The notes beneath the pieces are model-generated. The model was not told the DNA's origin. It did not search any database and worked only from the letters and a program-made list of their open reading frames with translations. A stretch of 64,000 bases of DNA, from NCBI GenBank assembly GCA_036245805.1, contig BTRK01000006.1:8163613-8227612 (forward strand). The letters are read 5' to 3'. Both the position numbers and the translations under genes were made by a program. Every line of letters begins with the position of its first letter. The first letter of the stretch is position 1. Below, one piece after another: positions 58,172 through 64,000 of the stretch. Source of the stretch: Pristionchus mayeri. Taxonomy: Eukaryota > Nematoda > Chromadorea > Rhabditida > Neodiplogasteridae.

Positions 58172-58910
58172 ATGATTACTTACGTGTTCTTAAGGTGTCT
58201 CGAGTGCAACAATACAACCAAAGAAGAGCAAATATTAAGAGTGAAGTCATATCTCGAGAACCTGGAATCACAAGAAAGTGAATTAGTGGATTCGGCTATG
58301 GAGCTTGAAACGAGACTGAAAGAACTCACTTATCAAGGCAATAATTTCGTTTCCTAATTATTCCTATTGTTCATTTTAGAATCTCGGAGCAGTTCGCGAT
58401 TGATTGATGAAATTAAGAAACTGAGAATTGATTGCGGAGTTTATCCGCGTTATTATTATAATGATCTGGTGGGAGCCAATGCCCGAAGGTTAACGCAGCC
58501 CGAAAATGCTACGAAACTCTTGGGACTGATTGAAGATAAGCAGGTCGAATTCAAAGTGTAAGATATGTGCTAATTCAGAACTACAGGTCAGTGACTTCGG
58601 CAAATCGCTCTTTGATGCTCTTCATTCCATTTTAAAATTGCTTCACACGGGTTTTCAAACAGGAGAGGACCTCGTTGAAAGAATTCAAATGCTATGGACC
58701 GAAATCCATCCTAACGAGACTGTCACGTTGAATTTGCATGCTCAGTGTCATCTACGAGAATCCATGTTCCGAGAAGCCACAGCGTGTAAAAGGGGGGAAA
58801 ATAGCTCATTTGCGTGGCAGAATTGATCCCTTACATTTTCGGATTACAGAGTGAAAAAGCGGTTATTATTGTTGTTTTTTGTGCTTTTTCATGCGCTGCT
58901 TTTGAACTAG
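58172..58910 (+). CDS. Candidate multi-exon gene: coiled-coil protein, possible C-terminal membrane anchor
   Basis: Proposed exons are 58172-58337, 58380-58555, 58587-58783 and 58850-58910, 600 nt in total, encoding 199 residues. Intron 1 (42 bp) would be a GC-AG intron (CAAG|GC ... TTTTAG), because the nearby GT donor breaks the frame and the GC donor keeps it. Intron 2 (31 bp, GTGTAAG ... CTACAG) and intron 3 (66 bp, GTGTAAA ... TTACAG) also keep the frame. Residues about 10-55 form a charged coiled-coil-like stretch (LENLESQESELVDSAMELET), followed by a Tyr-rich patch (GVYPRYYYNDLVGANARRLT), an amphipathic helical part (FDALHSILKLLHTGFQTGED) and, if intron 3 is right, a short hydrophobic end (KKRLLLLFFVLFHALLLN). 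I do not recognise the family. The start codon is the first in-frame ATG and may be wrong; an upstream exon is possible. A 31-bp intron is very short even for nematodes, which lowers confidence. Confidence 0.45.
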
Positions 58911-59346
58911 ATCAAATTTTGCAAAACCGCTACAAAGAATTGTGGAAAACGTGTCTACGCAACTTTGTGAACAAACGCCATCTCGATAGGTTCACTCTCC
59001 TATGAGGAGTTCTCATTTAAGTGCCAAAAACAGCCGTTTTCGGCTATTTTTGCCACTTGTTCCTAGTATGAGTAATTTATTGCGTTTCTTGGTGTGTGAT
59101 TCAAATTTCTCTGTTTTGAGAGTAACGATAACCCCTTCGAGGATGAAGTAGAGGTATCATGGAATGAAAAGGAGAACACGGGAGAAATATCAGCGCTGTC
59201 GAATGTGAGTTTATTTCGGAGAAGAAGTACACGCACTCACATTGAATTATATTCAGGAGAGTGAGCTACAATATTCCCCGAAGAGAGTAGATCCAGTGGA
59301 AGAAGTAGTGGGTGGATGTATAATAGTGATGATTTTCGGACTACGT
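58911..59346. other. No gene recognised
   Basis: Downstream of the candidate gene. The frame 58814-59005 is an alternative reading through its last exon (ending LDRFTLL). Confidence 0.35.
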
Positions 59347-59876
59347 AACACCAATTGGGAAAAGTCGTCCAACTTTTGCACTCGCTTACAGTAACCCAAA
59401 AATTACACCATAATGCATTCATAATTGATTTTAGCTAACTTACGGAAAATTTTAAATTGCGCCTTTCTACTGAAAGATGTATCTGCTCAAGCAGAAGCTA
59501 GATCACCAATAATATTTGTGCGGGTTCTTGAAAAATTTCTGGAGAATTGCATTCATTTCCGAAATAAAAGTGGAATTATCGATTTCTGGCGTTAGATGGA
59601 ATCTGATCGAAAAACTTCCCGGAGTAGAAAAGTCTTAGAATTTGTCAAGGAATGCAGCGCCCCTACTGCCGCAGTCATAGACGTCGATTTAAAAATTTCG
59701 AGGCTACCGTAGTCAATTATTCAAATTCCGCGCCCGCGATCGCGCGGATGCGGATCGAAAATCTGGGGATGCTCGTCGGTTTCCCTCATCGAGGCTGACC
59801 TATTGGTGAAGTCAGTAGGAATTCTAATTTTCAGCCTGTGCCAAGTCTATTTCGATTCTGTCAGATAGTGTGATGT
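59347..59876 (+). repeat. Single-arm FB-A relic
   Basis: Corresponds to the right arm of FB-A copy 1 (1378-1900) from the palindrome centre (CCAATTGGGAAAAGTCGTCC) to the terminal CTGTCAGATAGTGT. The opposite arm is absent. Confidence 0.9.
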
Positions 59877-60104
59877 ATGGCAGTTTCCAACAGCATTCAC
59901 TTCTAGAATTATCTCAAAATTGGTACCAGTGGCCAATGAGAAGTTGCTGCAACTGCACCCCTGGTGCAAGAGGTTATGACGTTTCTTACTGTGCCGCATT
60001 TCTTACTTCGCCACTAATGAGATTTCAGCGAGAGATTCTGTTAAATTTATGGCCGTTCATACTTAATCGAGTATCGCACTTAAAAAAACTTTGGATTTGA
60101 TGTA
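59877..60104. other. No gene recognised
   Basis: A 76-codon frame runs across 59870-60100; it contains a DR1-like TTGCTGCAACTGCACC patch and is not supported as a gene. Confidence 0.3.
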
Positions 60105-61351
60105 TTAGGTCGGAACATAAGTCCTGCCCGATTTCGTGAACGAAGTTTGAGCTAGCGTAAAATGCTCATCTCAAATCGCATTGAGCTAACACAGTAGCGT
60201 AATTAGGTGGAACACTTGGACATTCCATACCTATGTTCAGATCAAATAAGCGACTCAGGGTATACGAGAAATTGATGATTGTCATCAAACCAAGTTTCGG
60301 ATTTTTTTTCAAAAACGTTTGGATCGCTATTTTCCAGAAGAGAAAAATATTGGGCCAAGAGAACAATATTTGTCTAGTACTTTCTAAACCTGGGTTGAAT
60401 GGTAGGGTTGATCCACCCTTTCCCCGAATTACAGGAGGAACAAAGAGTAAGATGGAGTGATGGAGCTGTTCAATTGATTAGTATTCCTGCCCTGGTAATC
60501 AAACTGACAGTTCTTAGAATAGGGGCGATATTGTGTACTACTCTTGCGCCATTCATACATTAGAAAAGTATAGCTGATCTGATCTTCATGTTTCTCAAAA
60601 TTTAGATTTTTCAAAAATATGTTCTACTTGAGAAACATACAAAATTCCGTCATTTGGTGTCCAGGCTAGGATTACTTCTCTACCAAAAGCACCGATCTTA
60701 CCCAAGCCACAATGTAATAGGGTAGGGGCAGCTTCAGCATGTAATCACAAAATAACGAGCTGATCAACTGTATGTGAAACAGGAACTGATAATATATGTC
60801 GATTTTAATGTCGAATTTTTGGCATCAATATTTAAATAAATTTGGCTTGTGATAGGAGGATCATCAATTACCTAACTAAAATATTGAGCTGAGCAGCGCC
60901 GGATCTATACATTTTCAGTATGTTTTAATCTCTAAGTCAAACGATTTGAATTCACGGTAGATAAATTAATCTGAGGTCATGCCCAGGAGATCAGTATTCG
61001 CCAATGGTACATTTTTTAAAGTTGGCGTTTCGTGTTAGATTTCATTTTAAGTTACTGCTATAATATACGACCATGGTACTTTTCAAAAAATATAATACGA
61101 TTGGCACTATCTCTCATAGCGATTGACTGAAACTCGAAGAAATTAATAGCCCAGTTACCTATGACGGTGAATTTTGCCTCGCACTGCGACCACAATCCTG
61201 ATGTTACAGAGCTGTACAATTGTGCGCTATACAGAGTGTTGAAGCACTTATTCTGTGAGAATATCCATTTGAAAATTGGTCGAAAAGGAAGGATGATGAA
61301 TGTAAGAAAACCAAAATATTGAAATCGGACAAAACTTTTGTTCCAACCTGA
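60105..61351. mobile_element. Mariner-like element (1.25 kb), no readable transposase
   Basis: The ends TTAGGTCGGAACATAAGTCC and the complement of TCAGGTTGGAACAAAAGTTT are imperfect inverted repeats, each flanked by TA. The length is what a complete mariner would have, but I cannot read DDE motifs on either strand. It is either thoroughly decayed or a non-autonomous derivative with a replaced interior. Confidence 0.75.
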
Positions 61352-61700
61352 TATGGCATGCTCAAATTATCGATTTCTTGATCGCAAATTCGGTTTTTCG
61401 AGGAAATGACCGTGAAAACGACATCCCTGCTTTTGGAAGATGTTGAATGAATTGTAGAGCTCGCGATGACGAGTAAAATGAGAAAAAAAATCGCTGTACG
61501 ATCAAAATTGACAAAGTTACAGCCATTATGCGTAGTAGATCAACAACATCGATAATGGGCATATTTGGTCTAACCAAGTGGTCTTGTGAACTTAAAGAAA
61601 AGAACCCTCATTTTCGCGTCACTATGAGATAGGGACATGAACTAATGGTTCAAGTAATGGCGCATGTACAATAACTCAAAACAGATGAACGGAGAAATTG
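61352..61700. other. No gene recognised
   Basis: Unique AT-rich sequence. Confidence 0.35.
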
Positions 61701-61775
61701 TCTGACTCTCTTCAGTTTGCACGCTCTCTCGCCGGTCAGAGAGACGAGAGAGCGTGCAAACTGAAGAGAGTCAGA
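61701..61775. repeat. Perfect 31-bp hairpin
   Basis: Arms TCTGACTCTCTTCAGTTTGC plus 11 bp, mirrored without mismatch, around a 13-nt loop (61732-61744). The core matches DR2 near 49622, so it formed by local inverted duplication inside a repeat. Confidence 0.95.
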
Positions 61776-62103
61776 TCATTGCTCGATGAACGCCTTCCGA
61801 AAAGAGCACTTACTTACATGAGAGAGCGAAGAGAGCCATAGAGGTCCCCATTCTAACACGGCTATATCCATTCGCCCACGTTTCCGCCCCATCAACCCTT
61901 CTGGAAGACAAGACTCTCTTTTTTCCACTTGAAATCTAGTATGTAACCAGAAATCCTCTCCTATTGTGTGCTTACTTGCTCCAGAACCCTCTCCGACTGA
62001 AAGAGTAACCGTATGAATCTCCCAAATTTGAATGCACTCTCGTTTTCTCTAACCTGTGATAGAGCGTTCCAAAATGAGTAAGTCAGACCATTGCTCCACG
62101 GAA
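61776..62103. other. No gene recognised
   Basis: CT-rich; probably continues the DR2/DR5-type repeat sequence. No coding signal. Confidence 0.35.
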
Positions 62104-62412
62104 CGGATATGGGATGGAATCAGCCAAATAAATCAAGGCTCGCTCTAGAGGATAGGAATGAGAGAAGAAGGAAAGAAGCAATGAGGGGAAATGAGAGGAT
62201 TTTGGAACCCTCTCTCATCAACCAGACAGGGCAAGAGAAGGTGCAAAATGAAAGAAGACCAGAGAGCACAAATGAGAGCGAACCCAGAAAACATCATGTA
62301 AAAAGAGGGGAGAATAGAGGATGAGAGGAAGAAAACGGGGATTGAGACAAAGGAGAGATTCAATTCAATGATTTAATTATTAATTTGCTAGTAGGTACTA
62401 TACTGGTGCTGT
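62104..62412 (+). repeat. Dispersed repeat DR5, copy 2
   Basis: Close match to 28515-28820. The mariner begins five bases beyond its end. Confidence 0.85.
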
Positions 62413-62417
62413 ACCTA

Positions 62418-63765
62418 TGTTTGATTATTGGGGTGTCCGGAAAGTTCGTATAATTTTTTGTTTTTATTTTTTATTCAATGCTTTACAATTCTGAGTGACC
62501 AATGTATGCCCCTTCTTTCTCACTACCTCCCTCCAGTGATTGGGCAGGGTCTCGATTCCTCTCTTCCAGAATGCGGGTTTCTTTGATTGCGCAATCTGTT
62601 TGTCAACAATGTATTGCATCATTCTGACGTTGAGTAGTGAGAGGATTTAATCAGTCTCCTAGTTGCTACATTGATTCTTGTGATGGACTCCCATCTCTAC
62701 CTCCGAGCAGTTTTACTTCATTACTACCGTCTTGGCCGATCCGTGAAGGAGGCCCACTCTGCCCTGGCCCAGTCGGAAGGAGCTGACGCCCCCTCCATAC
62801 CCTTCTGCTATAAGTGGTTCTCCCGCTTCAAGAAAGGGGAGTTTGGTCTCGATGATCAACCCCGCTCTGGACGCCCTCCCTCCCTCCATCAGCCTCTCGT
62901 TCTCCGCACACTGAAGCGCAAGCCCATGGCCAGTGTGCGTGAGTTGAAGAAGGATACTGGTACTCCCAGATCAACGGAGTCCGATATCCTCCATCGATCT
63001 GGGAAGAAGCCGAAACTCCCACAAGTGATTCCCCATGACCTCTCCCCCGAACAGCCGTGTTCAAGTCTGTCAGTAATTACTCCATCGTAGATCCAATCGT
63101 CGGTGGGTCAATTCCATCATCGCTACAGATGAGAAGTGGATCACGTACGATAACCCTGTGAGGAGACTGCAATGGGTGGATGCGGATGAGAAGCCCACGC
63201 CCGTCCCGAAGAAGGAAGAGCACGGAAAGAAGGAACTCCTCTGCTTCTTCTTCTCAGTGCTCGGTCCCATCTACTGGGAGATCCTCGCCCCTGGCACCAG
63301 CATCAATGCCGACCTCTTCTCTGAACAACTGCAAGATGTCGCGATCAGAGTCCCTCTCAGACTCCTGAACCAGGGCAAAATTCTTCTTCTGATGGACAAA
63401 GCTCGCCCACATCGAGCGAAGATGACCCAGAAGAAAATGGACGAGCTGAAGATCGAGAGGATTCCCCATCCACCGTATTCCCCGGATCTCTCCCCATGCG
63501 ACTACCACTGCTTCCGCTCTCTCTCTGACTTCTGCAAAGGAAAGAAGTTCAAGAATCGAGATGAAGTTGTGAGGGCTTTCGTGATCTGGGCGGTCCCGAA
63601 GAAACCCGCATTCTGGAAGAGAGGAATCGAGACCCTGCCCAATCGCTGGAGGGAGGTAGTGAGAAAGAAGGGGGCATACATTGGTCACTGAGAATTGTAA
63701 AGCATTGAATAAAAAATAAAAACAAAAAATTATACGAACTTTCCGGACACCCCAATAATCAAACA
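62418..63765 (+). mobile_element. Mariner transposon with long terminal inverted repeats (1.35 kb)
   Basis: TA at 62416-62417 and 63766-63767 flank inverted ends beginning TGTTTGATTATTGGGGTGTC. The inverted repeat extends about 166 bp (62418-62583 and 63600-63765), far longer than the roughly 30 bp usual for mariners, so the left end contains an inverted copy of the last 31 or so codons of the transposase gene. The two arms appear nearly identical, which suggests recent formation or gene conversion. Confidence 0.92.
62683..63691 (+). pseudogene. Mariner transposase (D,D34D), broken by one frameshift and one stop
   Basis: The reading frame starts at ATG 62683 (MDSHLYLRAVLLHYYR) and spans 1009 bp, one base more than 336 codons, a normal mariner length. 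The N-terminal half has the two helix-turn-helix regions (VKEAHSALAQ..SIPFCYKWFSRFKKGEF; then LKRKPMASVRELKKDTGTP). The frame shifts near 63052-63056, and the next frame has a TAA at 63074-63076. The catalytic half follows intact: ATDEKWITYDN (first Asp), ILLLMDKARPHRA (second Asp, with Lys where mariners usually have Asn), YSPDLSPCDYHCF (third Asp), with exactly 34 residues between the second and third Asp. The family cuts and pastes at TA dinucleotides. The stop codon is TGA at 63689-63691, inside the right inverted repeat. All catalytic residues remain, so inactivation is recent. Confidence 0.92.
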
Positions 63766-64000
63766 TATGTTTATATATCTATCTTCGCCCAACTTCGCCT
63801 TTTGCTCACATCCCCGCGTTCAGCTCGATGCTCTCGTGATAGGCGTGTTATCTCTATGTACACACAACCTCTATTTTTTGCGAATGAGATGATGCGAAAC
63901 CGAGAGTGTCAACTGTCTCTCATAAAATTTAGGTACTTGGCATCACGTTGTGCGTCGTCCCCGTGCAGAGCCTACCTACGATTGTGAGTCAGATACGGTA
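63766..64000. other. No gene recognised
   Basis: Flanking sequence after the mariner. A GATGCTCTCGTGATAGGCGTG segment resembles a segment near 16418-16433. Confidence 0.35.

Noticed and set aside
63254..63766. 170-codon minus-strand frame
   Set aside because: It is the antisense shadow of the mariner transposase and its terminal repeat.

Overview
Gene-poor, repeat-dense eukaryotic (invertebrate) DNA, about 62-64% A+T. The best-supported coding signals are relics of transposable elements: a mariner, a maT-like Tc1/mariner element and a LINE. One multi-exon host gene candidate lies near 58.2-58.9 kb. The abundance of near-palindromic foldback elements, a TTAA-flanked foldback, a G20 tract, very short introns with TTTTAG or CAG acceptors, and mariner/Helitron relics would fit a nematode. 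That is inference; no rRNA, tRNA, spliced-leader or conserved housekeeping gene is present to prove it.

Layout. 0-7 kb: foldback FB-A (801-1901), a Helitron-like element (2690-2828), foldback FB-E carrying a second Helitron in one arm (3452-4430), and a 2.15-kb palindrome with nested hairpins (4714-6862). 7-15 kb: dispersed repeats DR2 and DR1, foldback FB-B (9751-10906), a smaller foldback (11214-11522), and a 2.8-kb palindrome whose right arm runs into a 500-N gap (12448-15250). 15.7-25 kb: a foldback, then a tandem array of about four 1.47-kb units bounded by inverted partial copies on both sides (16455-23920), then a second FB-A. 25-37 kb: DR1/DR2/DR3/DR5 repeats, a mariner-like non-autonomous element (31781-32665), a G20 tract, and a foldback made from a zinc-finger-like coding fragment (33926-34576). 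37-47 kb: a TTAA-flanked element with a 109-bp minisatellite, foldbacks FB-C (two copies), FB-D and FB-B (one full, one single-arm), a 335-bp MITE with an 8-bp target duplication, and a 61-bp minisatellite. 47-54 kb: more DR repeats, a maT-like element (50823-52078), a 5'-truncated LINE (about 52548-53938) and a third Helitron at its 3' end. 54-64 kb: DR1/DR4 repeats, the candidate gene, a single-arm FB-A, a second mariner-like element (60105-61351), and a mariner with a broken transposase and unusually long terminal repeats (62418-63765).

How it fits together. Nearly everything can be read as layers of insertions and inverted duplications. The points most worth a second look are these. Two foldback families with unrelated interiors share the same 30-bp terminus. 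The satellite array sits between two foldback centres. Single-arm relics stop at the palindrome centre. One Helitron sits in one arm of a foldback whose other arm preserves the empty site. The mariner left end is an inverted copy of the end of its own transposase gene. DR1-DR6 are my own labels for dispersed repeats recognised by eye within the window; their edges are approximate.
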